Translations under genes and position numbers: made by a program
The notes under the pieces: model-generated
The model's input: the letters and a program-made list of their open reading frames with translations, nothing else
Database searches by the model: none
What the model was told of the DNA's origin: nothing
Source: UBA7985 sp002711265
Lineage (GTDB): Bacteria > Pseudomonadota > Alphaproteobacteria > UBA7985
Direction: 5' to 3'
NCBI GenBank assembly: GCA_965660945.1
Contig: CBFIBS010000003.1
Coordinates: 62,001 to 126,000, forward strand
Length of the DNA stretch: 64,000 bases
Part shown: in pieces, positions 52,991 to 61,411 of the stretch
Numbering within the stretch: position 1 is the stretch's first letter
Layout of the letters: every line of letters starts with the position of its first letter

Positions 52991-54937
52991 ATGGACCCTT
53001 CCAACCAGACATCCCTGATCGATGGTGAAGCCGGCGAGTACCTCGTTCTGGCGCGCAAATACCGTCCGCGCGACTTTTCGACCCTCATCGGTCAGGACGC
53101 GCTGGTCCGGACCTTGCGTAATGCTTTTGAAACCGGCCGTCTGGCCCATGCGTTTCTGCTGTCTGGCGTTCGCGGCGTAGGTAAAACCACCACGGCGCGG
53201 ATCGTCGCGCGCGCGCTCAATTGTCAGGAAGACGGCCGCACCTCCCCCGCCGCCGACCCCTGCGGCACCTGCCCGTCCTGCCTCGCCATCAGCGAGGATC
53301 GCAGCGTCGACGTGATCGAGATGGACGCCGCCAGCCACACCGGCGTCGACAACATGCGCGAAATCATGGACGGGATGAAATACGTCCCGGTGTCATCGCG
53401 CTATAAGATCTACATCATCGATGAAGTGCACATGCTCTCCAAGGCGGCCTTCAACGCCCTGTTGAAGACGCTCGAAGAGCCACCGGCCCACGTCAAGTTC
53501 ATCTTTGCAACCACCGAAGCCGACCGCGTGCCGATCACGGTACGCAGTCGCTGCCAGCGCTTCGACCTGCGCCGGATTTCCGCCGAGCAGCTGGCGACGT
53601 ACTTCCGAGGCCTGACCGACAAGGAAGGCGTGACCATCAGCGACGATGCCCTGCACCTGATCGCGCAGGCCGCCGACGGGTCAGCGCGCGATGGTCTGTC
53701 GCTGCTGGATCAGGCGATTGCGCTGGGTGGCGGTGCCATCGAGGTCGAGGCCGTGCGCGATATGCTCGGCCTGTCCGACTACGGCCGGCTCGTCGAGCTG
53801 TTCGAGGCCATCGCCCGCGGTCAGACCGAGCAGGTGCTGAGCCTGTTCGATGCGCTCTACAACGACGGCGCGGACCCCGCTGCGGTCGTGCGCTCGATTG
53901 CCGAATTTGCCCATGAGCTGACCCGTCTGCACGTCACCCGGGGCGAAGCCCGTCTGACCAGCGGCGAGGGCCACCGCGACGCCATGCTGGCGCTGGCGCG
54001 CAGCCTGTCCATGGCGCAGCTGAGCCGGTTCTGGCAGGCCGCGCTGGCCGGTCGGCGTGAGGTGCAGTCCGCCTTCCAGCCGTCCATGGCTGCTGAAATG
54101 GTGCTGCTGCGTCTCTGTTACCTCTCCCAGATGCCCGATCCGGGGCAGTTGGTCGAGCAGATGCGCGCCGGTGGCGCGACGGCCGGAACGCCGCCGGCAT
54201 CGCCTGAGCCGCCGCCGCCAGCACCGGCTTCGGCGCCGGACAACGGCCCGCGAGTAGCGCTGGCGCCTTCCGGTGCACCCGTGTCAGCGTCTCCGCCTCC
54301 TCCTGCACCGACCCCGCCAGTACTGCCAGTACCGCCAGTACCGCCAGCACCGTCGACACCGCAGCCGGAAACGGCCACTGAGGCGCCAGCTGTCGCTATG
54401 ACGGAAAGCGGGCCACCAGATTGGGCCGATATTCCGCCCCCGGATGCCCCCGATGCCTCCGGTGGCCCCACGGCAGCCACTGCGCTGCCGGCCGGCGCCG
54501 ACGCGCTCACCGAAGACGGCGATATTGCGCCCACGCCCGACCCCGGGCCCCAGACGCTGCCCGGCGGCTTCGAAGGGCTGGTCAGCCTCGTCGGAGAGCA
54601 GGCTTCGGCGCTGCTGGGTGCGCAGCTGGCCGAGGACGTGCATCTGGTCCGATTCGAGCCGCCGCGTCTGGACCTGCGTCTGACATCCCGGGCGCCGCGC
54701 GACCTGCCGCGACAGGTGCAGGACGCCGTGCTCCGCCTGACCGGAGAGCGTCTGACGGTTGCCATTTCCGATGAAGAGGGCCAGTTACCGCTTGCCGAGG
54801 CGCGCCGGTTGGCGCGACAGGCGGAACTCGATGAAGCCACCCGACACCCGACAGTGCAGGCAGCTTTGCAGGCTTTCCCGAGCGCAAAAGTGCAGGATGT
54901 GCGCTACAAACCCAACGCGATCCCACAAGAGGAGTAG
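52991..54937 (+). CDS. dnaX: DNA polymerase III subunits gamma and tau
   Basis: 648 residues. The clamp-loader AAA+ domain has Walker A GVRGVGKTTTAR (about 59-70), a four-Cys zinc module (CQED...DPCGTCPSC), Walker B IYIIDEVHML and the SRC motif VRSRCQRFDL. Domain III ends near 380. A Pro/Ala-rich linker (about 393-490) contains a 9-bp DNA repeat, then the tau-type C-terminal domain. No A-rich slippery site for gamma production was noticed. Next gene ybaB starts 4 bp after. Confidence 0.96.
   Translation: MDPSNQTSLIDGEAGEYLVLARKYRPRDFSTLIGQDALVRTLRNAFETGRLAHAFLLSGVRGVGKTTTARIVARALNCQEDGRTSPAADPCGTCPSCLAISEDRSVDVIEMDAASHTGVDNMREIMDGMKYVPVSSRYKIYIIDEVHMLSKAAFNALLKTLEEPPAHVKFIFATTEADRVPITVRSRCQRFDLRRISAEQLATYFRGLTDKEGVTISDDALHLIAQAADGSARDGLSLLDQAIALGGGAIEVEAVRDMLGLSDYGRLVELFEAIARGQTEQVLSLFDALYNDGADPAAVVRSIAEFAHELTRLHVTRGEARLTSGEGHRDAMLALARSLSMAQLSRFWQAALAGRREVQSAFQPSMAAEMVLLRLCYLSQMPDPGQLVEQMRAGGATAGTPPASPEPPPPAPASAPDNGPRVALAPSGAPVSASPPPPAPTPPVLPVPPVPPAPSTPQPETATEAPAVAMTESGPPDWADIPPPDAPDASGGPTAATALPAGADALTEDGDIAPTPDPGPQTLPGGFEGLVSLVGEQASALLGAQLAEDVHLVRFEPPRLDLRLTSRAPRDLPRQVQDAVLRLTGERLTVAISDEEGQLPLAEARRLARQAELDEATRHPTVQAALQAFPSAKVQDVRYKPNAIPQEE
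54314..54349. repeat. Four 9-bp repeats in the dnaX linker
   Basis: Units close to CCGCCAGTA recur at 54314, 54323, 54332 and 54341. They encode a Pro/Val-rich stretch (PPVLPVPPVPPAP) in the flexible tau linker. Units are multiples of three, so length change would not shift frame. Confidence 0.7.
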
Positions 54938-54941
54938 AGCC

Positions 54942-55265
54942 GTGAAGAACCTCGGCAACATGATGAAGCAGGCGCAGGCCATGCAGGCCAAAATGGCTGA
55001 AATGCAGGCCAAGCTGGAGCAGATGACGGTCGAAGGCGCCGCCGGTGGCGGCATGGTCAAGGTGACGCTGACAGGCAAGGGCGAGATGCGCGGTGTCGCC
55101 ATCGACCCCGCCCTGATCGATCCTGAAGAAGTCGAGGTGCTCGAAGACCTGCTGGTCGCCGCTCACAACGATGCCAAGGCCAAATCTGAAGCGATGATGG
55201 CCGAAGAGATGAAGGCCGTGACCGGCGGTCTGCAGCTGCCACCCGGCATGAAAATGCCCTTCTAG
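54942..55265 (+). CDS. ybaB: YbaB/EbfC family nucleoid-associated protein
   Basis: 107 residues from GTG 54942, with AGAGGAGTAG upstream. N-terminal amphipathic helix with repeated MQAKMAEMQAKLEQM and the family strand VKVTLTGKGEMRGVAIDP; the C-terminus ends GGLQLPPGMKMPF. YbaB binds DNA and is regularly encoded between dnaX and recR, as here. Confidence 0.96.
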   Translation: MKNLGNMMKQAQAMQAKMAEMQAKLEQMTVEGAAGGGMVKVTLTGKGEMRGVAIDPALIDPEEVEVLEDLLVAAHNDAKAKSEAMMAEEMKAVTGGLQLPPGMKMPF

Positions 55266-55267
55266 GC

Positions 55268-55873
55268 ATGATCCTCAACGACCTTGAGCCGCTGTTGCGC
55301 CTGCTCGGGCGCCTGCCCGGGGTTGGCCCGCGCTCGGCGCGACGGCTGGCGCTGGAGCTGATCCAAAACAAGGAAGCGCTGATGCGGCCGCTGGCCCAGT
55401 CGCTGCTGGACACCGCCGACGCGGTGCGCGAGTGCAGCGCCTGCGGCAACCTCGATACCGAGGACCCGTGCCGGATCTGTCTGTCGCCGACGCGGCTGGG
55501 CGAGGACGGCAAGGCGGTGCTGTGCGTGGTGGAAACCGTCAGCGACCTGTGGGCGCTGGAGCGCTCCGGCAGCTTCAAGGGCCGGTATCACGTGCTCGGC
55601 GGTACCTTGTCCGCGCTGGATGGCCGCGGGCCGGACCAGCTGCGGGTCGGCAGCCTGCTCGAACGGGCGCGTCGGGGCGAAGCGCGCGAGGTCATCCTCG
55701 CGCTGTCAGCGACGGTCGACGGCCAGACAACGGCGCACTATCTCGCGGAACGGCTGCGGGAACTGGGCGCTGAGGTCAGCGCCGTCGCGCAGGGCGTGCC
55801 GGTGGGCGGGTCGCTGGAATACCTCGATGACGGCACCTTGCTCGCCGCCATGAACGCCCGCCGCTCGGTCTGA
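55268..55873 (+). CDS. recR: Recombination mediator RecR
   Basis: 201 residues, 2 bp after ybaB. RecR works with RecF/RecO in loading RecA at gaps. The helix-hairpin-helix (LGRLPGVGPRSARRLALELI), the zinc finger CSACGN...DPCRIC, the Toprim segment VLCVVETVSDLWALE and RYHVLGGTLSALDGRGPD are all present. Confidence 0.97.
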   Translation: MILNDLEPLLRLLGRLPGVGPRSARRLALELIQNKEALMRPLAQSLLDTADAVRECSACGNLDTEDPCRICLSPTRLGEDGKAVLCVVETVSDLWALERSGSFKGRYHVLGGTLSALDGRGPDQLRVGSLLERARRGEAREVILALSATVDGQTTAHYLAERLRELGAEVSAVAQGVPVGGSLEYLDDGTLLAAMNARRSV

Positions 55874-55879
55874 ACGGCG

Positions 55880-56350
55880 TCAGGCGTCGTCTGGCTTGAC
55901 CAGCACCACCGTAGCGCCGTCGACATCGGCGATTTTGCCGTAACTCCCGACCTTGAAGCTCTCATCTGAGCGGGCGCGCCAGACGGTATCACCGACCCGG
56001 ACCGACCCCGTGGCCCCGGCGCGGATCGCCCGGTGAACCTCCACAACCTGCCCGACCATGGAGGCACCACGGTCGTTGAGATCCGTGTCTTCGCTGCTGC
56101 TCAGGAAGCGTTTCCAGACATTGCGGCCGAGGATCAGCCCCAGCAGCGATGACAAGCCGAACAGCAGCAGGTTGACCCACGGCAAATCACCGGGGATCAG
56201 CCAGGCCAGCAATGCGGTCAGCAGGGCGCCGACGCCGAACCACAGCATCATGGTCCCCGGCATCACCATTTCGATCACCAGCAGCACACAGCCGATGGCC
56301 AGCCAGAACCACGGGGCGGTGAGCAGGTCGGTTACAAGCGTCAGTTCCAC
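55880..56350 (-). CDS. NfeD family membrane protein
   Basis: 156 residues with three close helices (about 14-32, 38-53, 58-76) and a C-terminal OB-fold-like NfeD domain (about 95-150; GASMVGQVVEVHRAI, VRVGDTVWRARSDES). It sits 5 bp downstream of an SPFH gene on the same strand; NfeD/SPFH pairs form membrane-microdomain complexes in many bacteria. Confidence 0.92.
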   Translation of the reverse strand: MELTLVTDLLTAPWFWLAIGCVLLVIEMVMPGTMMLWFGVGALLTALLAWLIPGDLPWVNLLLFGLSSLLGLILGRNVWKRFLSSSEDTDLNDRGASMVGQVVEVHRAIRAGATGSVRVGDTVWRARSDESFKVGSYGKIADVDGATVVLVKPDDA

Positions 56351-56355
56351 GGCTC

Positions 56356-57303
56356 TTACTTCTCCTGCTGTTGCTCGAGCGCAGCCTTGGCCAGCTCGGT
56401 CACACCGCCGATGGCGCCGATGACGTTGGAGGCTTCCAGCGGCATGAACACCAGCTTGTTGTTGCTCGAGGTCGCCATCTCCTTCAGCGCGGTGATGTAG
56501 TTGTTGGCGACGAAGTAGTTCACCGCCTGCAGGTCACCTTCGGCGATGGCCTTGGACACCATTTCGGTGGCACGGGCTTCGGCTTCGGCCTCACGCTCAC
56601 GGGCTTCAGCGTCGCGGAAGGCGGCTTCACGCCGACCCTCAGCCTCGAGGATCAGCGACTGCTTTTCGCCCTCGGATTTGAGAATTTCAGCCGCCCGGAA
56701 GCCCTCGGCTTCGAGGATGTTGGCGCGCTTCTCACGCTCGGCCTTCATCTGACGCGCCATGGCGTCGACCAGATCGCGCGGCGGGGTGATGTCCTTGATC
56801 TCCACGCGGGTAATCTTGACGCCCCAAGGGTCCGAGGCGTCGTCGATGACGCGCATCAGGCTCTCGTTGATCTTATCCCGGTTGGACAGGATTTCATCGA
56901 GATCCATGGAGCCGACCACGGTTCTGATGTTGGTCATGGTCAGGTTGACCACGGCGCGGGTCAGATTGCGGACCTGATAGGACGCGCGCGGGGTGTCCAC
57001 GACCTGATAGAAGACCACGCCGTCGACCGTTACCATGGCGTTGTCTTTGGAAATCACTTCCTGACTGGGGATGTCCAGCACCTGTTCCATGACGTTCATC
57101 TTGACCCCGATGCGGTCGAAGAACGGCACGATGATGTGCAGGCCCGGGTCGAGCAGACGGGTGAACTTACCGAAGCGTTCCACCGTCCATTCGTTCCCCT
57201 GTGGGATCGACTTGACGGCGCCGGTGACGATGAAGATCGCAACCAGGAACACAGCAACGATGGTGATCGAGCTGAAGTTCATGAAAAAACCAAAGATTTC
57301 CAA
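56356..57303 (-). CDS. SPFH/Band 7 membrane protein (QmcA-like)
   Basis: About 315 residues. I prefer TTG 57303 because GAGGAG lies 7 bp upstream; ATG 57282 would remove 7 residues. One N-terminal helix is followed by the SPFH domain (ERFGKFTRLLDPGLHIIVPF, DNAMVTVDGVVFYQV) and a long Ala/Glu-rich coiled coil (about 195-260) and a C-terminal helix. Such stomatin-like proteins form membrane scaffolds that work with NfeD and FtsH-type proteases. Confidence 0.93.
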   Translation of the reverse strand: MEIFGFFMNFSSITIVAVFLVAIFIVTGAVKSIPQGNEWTVERFGKFTRLLDPGLHIIVPFFDRIGVKMNVMEQVLDIPSQEVISKDNAMVTVDGVVFYQVVDTPRASYQVRNLTRAVVNLTMTNIRTVVGSMDLDEILSNRDKINESLMRVIDDASDPWGVKITRVEIKDITPPRDLVDAMARQMKAEREKRANILEAEGFRAAEILKSEGEKQSLILEAEGRREAAFRDAEAREREAEAEARATEMVSKAIAEGDLQAVNYFVANNYITALKEMATSSNNKLVFMPLEASNVIGAIGGVTELAKAALEQQQEK

Positions 57304-57511
57304 TGTCTTACTCCTCAAAGGAATGATGCGGACAGACTAGGCCAGCCCACGCATGCTTTACAGTTGATATGCTGACGCAGAGGGGGCTTTGCAAGGTTTG
57401 TCGTTGGGAGCAGGCAGGCTACCACGCTGCGGCCCTGCACGCTTGTCAGCAACCGGTCAGGGGGATACCTAAGGGCCACGACCGTTTATTTCGCCACAAA
57501 AAGTCTCGCCC

Positions 57512-58051
57512 ATGACAGTTCTGGACATCCTGATCGCGCCGCACCCGACGCTCAAGGCCAAGGCCAAGCCCGTCGAAACCATCGATGATGGGCTGCGCCA
57601 GCTGCTCGATGACATGCTGGAGACAATGTACGACGCGCCCGGGATCGGCCTCGCCGCGAACCAGATCGGCGCGTTGCAGCGGGTGCTGGTGATGGACTGC
57701 GGCTCCCGCACCGAGGACGAAGCCCCGCGGCCGATGAAGATCATCAACCCGCAGATAACCGGCATATCCGAGGAGATGAGCAGCTACGAGGAAGGCTGCC
57801 TCAGCATCCCCGAGCAATACGCCGATGTCGAACGCCCGGCGGCGGTGCAGGTGCGCTATCAGGACGAGGCCGGCGCCCAGCACGAGCAGATTTTCACCGG
57901 GCTGGAAGCGACCTGCATCCAGCACGAAATCGACCACCTCGACGGCATTCTGTTCATCGATCACCTCAGCAACCTCAAGCGCAACATGCTGATGAAGAAG
58001 CTGCGCAAGCTGCTCAAGGAGCGCGAGGAAGATGCGGCGGCCGATGGTTGA
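57512..58051 (+). CDS. def: Peptide deformylase
   Basis: 179 residues. It removes the formyl group from nascent Met. All three motifs are present: GIGLAANQIGA, EGCLSIPE (metal Cys) and QHEIDHLDG (metal His pair). The 3' end overlaps a small unknown gene by 20 bp; fmt follows, the reverse enzyme activity in the same operon. Confidence 0.97.
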   Translation: MTVLDILIAPHPTLKAKAKPVETIDDGLRQLLDDMLETMYDAPGIGLAANQIGALQRVLVMDCGSRTEDEAPRPMKIINPQITGISEEMSSYEEGCLSIPEQYADVERPAAVQVRYQDEAGAQHEQIFTGLEATCIQHEIDHLDGILFIDHLSNLKRNMLMKKLRKLLKEREEDAAADG

Positions 58052-58538
58052 GGGGGCCGCGCCGACGCCCACCGGCGCCGAAGTCTCGCTGGATGCGCAG
58101 TGGGCCATCGGCGCGCTGGAAGTCACCGACGCCTTTGGCCGCGTGGTGCCGATTACCCTGCGTTACAACACCGGCTTTCTCGACGCTGCCGTCCGGGCCA
58201 GCGTCACGGACTGCGTGACCTTCTTCTGGCGCTTTGAAGACGATCCGCTGAAGGGCGCGGGCGGTCCTGACCCGGAGATGGAAGCCGGCCTGGCGGCCAT
58301 GGAAGCCGCGATCACCGATGCGATCCCGGGCGATGGCGGTTCGCTGGTCGCGGTCCGGCTCGGCAACGGCATGGTCGAATATGCCGTCGCCTTTTTCTCC
58401 GAAGCCGCCCACGAGAGCTTCGCCGGGGCCTTTGAGCCGCCCGAAGCCTTTTTCAACAAATTTGCCGCGCAGCAGTTCGCCCACGGCCACGAGTTCTGGC
58501 CCGAATACCTGCCGCCGGGCTTTGAAACCAAGGGCTGA
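58032..58538 (+). CDS. Unknown protein between def and fmt
   Basis: 168 residues from ATG 58032 (ATG 58044 also possible). Not recognised. It contains QWAIGALEVTDAFGRVVP, a stretch with SVTDCVTFFWRFED, and a C-terminal HGHEFWPEYLPPGFE rich in aromatics. No signal peptide or membrane helix. It overlaps def by 20 bp and ends 3 bp before fmt, so translation is likely coupled with both, suggesting a role in N-terminal formyl/methionine handling or simply operon hitchhiking. Confidence 0.8.
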   Translation: MRRPMVEGAAPTPTGAEVSLDAQWAIGALEVTDAFGRVVPITLRYNTGFLDAAVRASVTDCVTFFWRFEDDPLKGAGGPDPEMEAGLAAMEAAITDAIPGDGGSLVAVRLGNGMVEYAVAFFSEAAHESFAGAFEPPEAFFNKFAAQQFAHGHEFWPEYLPPGFETKG

Positions 58539-58541
58539 GCC

Positions 58542-59468
58542 GTGCGCGTGGTGTTCATGGGCACACCGACCTTTGCGGTCGAAGCGCTGCGATCGCTGAT
58601 CGAGGCGGATCACGACGTCGTCTGCGCCTACGCGCAGCCGCCCCGTCCTGCGCGCCGGGGACAGAAGGAGCAGCCTTCGCCCGTGCAGGCCTTTGCCGAG
58701 ACTTCCGGGATTCCGGTGCGGACGCCCTTGAACTTCCGCGAGCAAGCCGACCGGGACGCCTTTGCCGCCTTGCAGGCGGACGTCGCCGTGGTGGTGGCCT
58801 ATGGCCTGATCCTGCCCCAAGCGGTGCTGGACGCACCCCGGCGCGGCTGTCTGAACATTCACGCCAGCCTGCTGCCGCGTTGGCGCGGGGCGGCGCCGAT
58901 CCATCGTGCGATCGAGGCTGGGGATAGCGAAACCGGGGTCGGGATCATGCAGATGGAAGCCGGGCTGGATACGGGCCCGGTGCTGCTTGAGGACCGGCTC
59001 AGCATCGGCCCGACCGAGACCACCGGCGCGTTGCATGACCGGCTGGCTGCGCTGGGCGGGCGCCTGATCGTGCAGGCGCTGGCGCAGCTCGACAGTCTGT
59101 CACCAGCCCCGCAGGCTGAGGCCGGACAAACCTACGCCGCCAAGATCGACAAGGCCGAAACCCGCATCCGCTGGGACGCACCGGCGGCCGTGGTGCGCCA
59201 GCGGATCAACGCCTTTTCACCCTTTCCCGGTGCGTGGTTCGAGCGCGAGGGCGAGCGGATCAAGGCTCTGCGCGCCGACGCCGGAACCGTGGCTGCTGCG
59301 CCGGGCATGGTTCCCGGGACCGTGCTGAACGGGCCGGGCCTGCAAATTTCCTGCGGCGACGGCCGGAGCGTGGCCTTGCTCGATGTACAGCGCGCGGGCA
59401 AGACCGCTACCAGCGCCGAAGACTTCCTGCGCGGGAGCCCCATCAGCCCCGGCACGAGGCTCGACTGA
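58542..59468 (+). CDS. fmt: Methionyl-tRNA formyltransferase
   Basis: 308 residues from GTG 58542, where the canonical RVVFMGTPTFAVEAL begins. It formylates initiator Met-tRNA from 10-formyl-THF. Catalytic NIHASLLPRWRGAAPIHRAI and the loop with MQMEAGLDTGPVL are complete; the C-terminal OB domain follows residue 205. Its stop overlaps the truA ATG by 1 bp. Confidence 0.97.
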   Translation: MRVVFMGTPTFAVEALRSLIEADHDVVCAYAQPPRPARRGQKEQPSPVQAFAETSGIPVRTPLNFREQADRDAFAALQADVAVVVAYGLILPQAVLDAPRRGCLNIHASLLPRWRGAAPIHRAIEAGDSETGVGIMQMEAGLDTGPVLLEDRLSIGPTETTGALHDRLAALGGRLIVQALAQLDSLSPAPQAEAGQTYAAKIDKAETRIRWDAPAAVVRQRINAFSPFPGAWFEREGERIKALRADAGTVAAAPGMVPGTVLNGPGLQISCGDGRSVALLDVQRAGKTATSAEDFLRGSPISPGTRLD

Positions 59469-60238
59469 TGCCCCGCTTCGCCATCAGGCTGGAGTACGAC
59501 GGCACGCCCTACATGGGCTGGCAGTTTCAGGAGCACGGCCCCTCGGTGCAGGGCGCTGTCATCGATGCTTTCCGCGAATTCACCGGCGAGACGCTGACCG
59601 TCCACGCCAGCGGACGCACAGACGCCGGAGTGCATGCGCTGGGGCAGGTGATCCACGTCGATATCGACGGCGACCGGTTCGACGCCAACCGCATCCGCGA
59701 GGCGCTCAACGGCTGCCTACGCCCACATCCGATCGCGGCGCTGGAGGTGATTGAGGTCGACGACGCCTTCCACGCCCGGTTCGAATGCACGGGCCGGGCC
59801 TACCGCTACATCATCGTCAACCGTCGCCCAGGGCTGGCGCTGGAGAGGGACCGGGCCTGGCTGGTGCGCTCACCGCTGGACGCCGACGCCATGAACGAGG
59901 CTGCTCAAGCGCTGGTCGGGCACCACGATTTCACGTCTTTCCGAGCGATCCTCTGTCAGGCCAAGACCCCGGTGAAGACCCTCGACACCCTGCGGGTCTG
60001 GCGCACGGGTGAGCGGGTCATCGTCGAGACGGCCGCGCGTTCCTTCCTACACAATCAGGTGCGCAACATGGTCGGCACGCTGGTCGAGGTCGGCGCCGGG
60101 CGCAAGCCGGTGGCCTGGGTTCGGGAAGTTCTGGAAGCCCGTGACCGGCAGGTCAGCGGCCCGAAGGCCCCCGCCTGCGGGCTCTACTTCATGCGGGCAA
60201 GCTACCCGGCGAAATACCGCTGGAGCAGCGACGCGTAA
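59468..60238 (+). CDS. truA: tRNA pseudouridine(38-40) synthase TruA
   Basis: 256 residues from ATG 59468. It isomerises uridines 38-40 in the anticodon arm. The catalytic motif ASGRTDAGVHALGQV (active Asp), ARFECTGRAYRY and FLHNQVRNMVG are typical. The last 37 bp overlap, tail to tail, the 3' end of dapE on the other strand. Confidence 0.97.
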   Translation: MPRFAIRLEYDGTPYMGWQFQEHGPSVQGAVIDAFREFTGETLTVHASGRTDAGVHALGQVIHVDIDGDRFDANRIREALNGCLRPHPIAALEVIEVDDAFHARFECTGRAYRYIIVNRRPGLALERDRAWLVRSPLDADAMNEAAQALVGHHDFTSFRAILCQAKTPVKTLDTLRVWRTGERVIVETAARSFLHNQVRNMVGTLVEVGAGRKPVAWVREVLEARDRQVSGPKAPACGLYFMRASYPAKYRWSSDA

Positions 60239-61290
60239 ATCGCGGTCAGGTCGTCGATGTCCTTGACGGCAACCCGCTCGTCGACCTTGTGCATGGTCTG
60301 GCCGACCAGCCCGAATTCAGCGACCGGGCAGATATCCTTGATGAAGCGCGCGTCCGAGGTGCCGCCAGCGGTCGAATATTCGGGCCGGCGCCCGGTGTGA
60401 TCCTCGACCACGTCCGCGATCAGCGCACCAAAGGCCTCGGGCGGGTAGATGAAGCTCTCGCCCGATACCCGGTAGCGCACCGAAACGTGCTGGCGGTGGG
60501 GGGCGACGGCGTCGCCGATCCAGCGCTGCAGGCTGTCGCTGCTGTGGCTGTCATTGAAGCGGATGTTGACCGTCGCTGTTGCCTTCGCCGGGATCAGGTT
60601 GTCGGCCGGGTTGCCGACGTCGAAGCTGACCACCTGTGCCGATGACGCCTGAAAGTGCTCGGTGCCGGCGTCCAGCGGCTTGGCGGTCAGGGAACCCAGC
60701 ACGGCCAGCAGCGGGTGCACGGGGTTGTCGGCCAGGTGCGGATAGGCGACGTGGCCCTGCGTGCCGTTGCTCTCGAAGTAGGCGGTGATCGAGCCGCGGC
60801 GGCCGATTTTGATCGCATCGCCGAGGGCTTCTGGGTTGGTGGGTTCTCCGACGATGCACACGTCCGGGCGTTCGCCGACCTCTTGCATCCAGTCGAGCAC
60901 GGCGCGGGTGCCGTCGGTCGCCGGGCCTTCTTCATCGCCGGTGATGATCAGGGAAATGGCGTCCCCCTGAGCCAGGGTTTCGAGCATGGTTTCGACCGCA
61001 CCCATGAAGCAGGCGACGCCGGATTTCATATCGACTGCACCGCGACCGAAGAGCTGCCCGTCGACGATTTCGGCGGCGAAGGGCGGGTGGCTCCAGGCGC
61101 TCTCGTCCCCCGGCGGCACCACGTCGGTGTGGCCGGCGAAGGCAAAGTGACGGCCGTTCGACGCCCCGCGCGGCCCGAATTTGACGAACAGGTTGGGCAC
61201 GCCGTTGCGGTCGATGCGCTCGGCGCAGGCGCCCAGCGCTTCGGCCCACTGCGCGATATAGGCGATCGCCCCGCCCTCAACCGGTGTCAC
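60202..61290 (-). CDS. dapE: Succinyl-diaminopimelate desuccinylase, 5' end disturbed
   Basis: From GTG 61290 the frame gives 362 residues with all DapE core motifs: FAGHTDVVPPG, GRGAVDMKSGVACFMGA, TGDEEGPATDGT, IVGEPTN and STAGGTSDARFIKD. It releases succinate from N-succinyl-LL-DAP in lysine/peptidoglycan synthesis. The family's N-terminal helix and motif lie upstream in the same frame (HAQALIRCPSVTPVEGG), but no start codon exists there; the frame runs back through an (SA)n repeat into the 3' end of dapD. ATG 61403, 8 bp after dapD, would give a natural N-terminus but is one base out of frame across the repeat. Either a real frameshift, slippage locus or sequencing error. Confidence 0.85.
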   Translation of the reverse strand: MTPVEGGAIAYIAQWAEALGACAERIDRNGVPNLFVKFGPRGASNGRHFAFAGHTDVVPPGDESAWSHPPFAAEIVDGQLFGRGAVDMKSGVACFMGAVETMLETLAQGDAISLIITGDEEGPATDGTRAVLDWMQEVGERPDVCIVGEPTNPEALGDAIKIGRRGSITAYFESNGTQGHVAYPHLADNPVHPLLAVLGSLTAKPLDAGTEHFQASSAQVVSFDVGNPADNLIPAKATATVNIRFNDSHSSDSLQRWIGDAVAPHRQHVSVRYRVSGESFIYPPEAFGALIADVVEDHTGRRPEYSTAGGTSDARFIKDICPVAEFGLVGQTMHKVDERVAVKDIDDLTAIYASLLQRYFAG

Positions 61291-61332
61291 CGAGGGGCAT
61301 CGGATCAGCGCCTGAGCGTGCTCAACTGACGC

Positions 61333-61376
61333 CGAAGCCGAAGCCGAAGCCGAAGCCGAACCGAAACCGAAGCCGA
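61333..61376. repeat. Hexanucleotide repeat at the dapE start
   Basis: Plus-strand GCCGAA units run from about 61331 to 61360, then degenerate copies (CCGAAA, CCGAAG) to about 61374. On the dapE strand this is (TCGGCT)n, coding for Ser-Ala. Reading from ATG 61403 the Ser-Ala/Val pattern is regular until 61361-61360, where one base is missing compared with the repeat (GTTTCG followed by GTTCGG). Confidence 0.8.
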
Positions 61377-61411
61377 TGAAGATGAGGTGCTGGGCGCCGC
61401 CATGGTTCGGG

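Noticed and set aside
53000..54937. Programmed frameshift site in dnaX giving a gamma form
   Set aside because: No A-rich slippery heptamer followed by a hairpin was noticed; the gene reads through as tau only.
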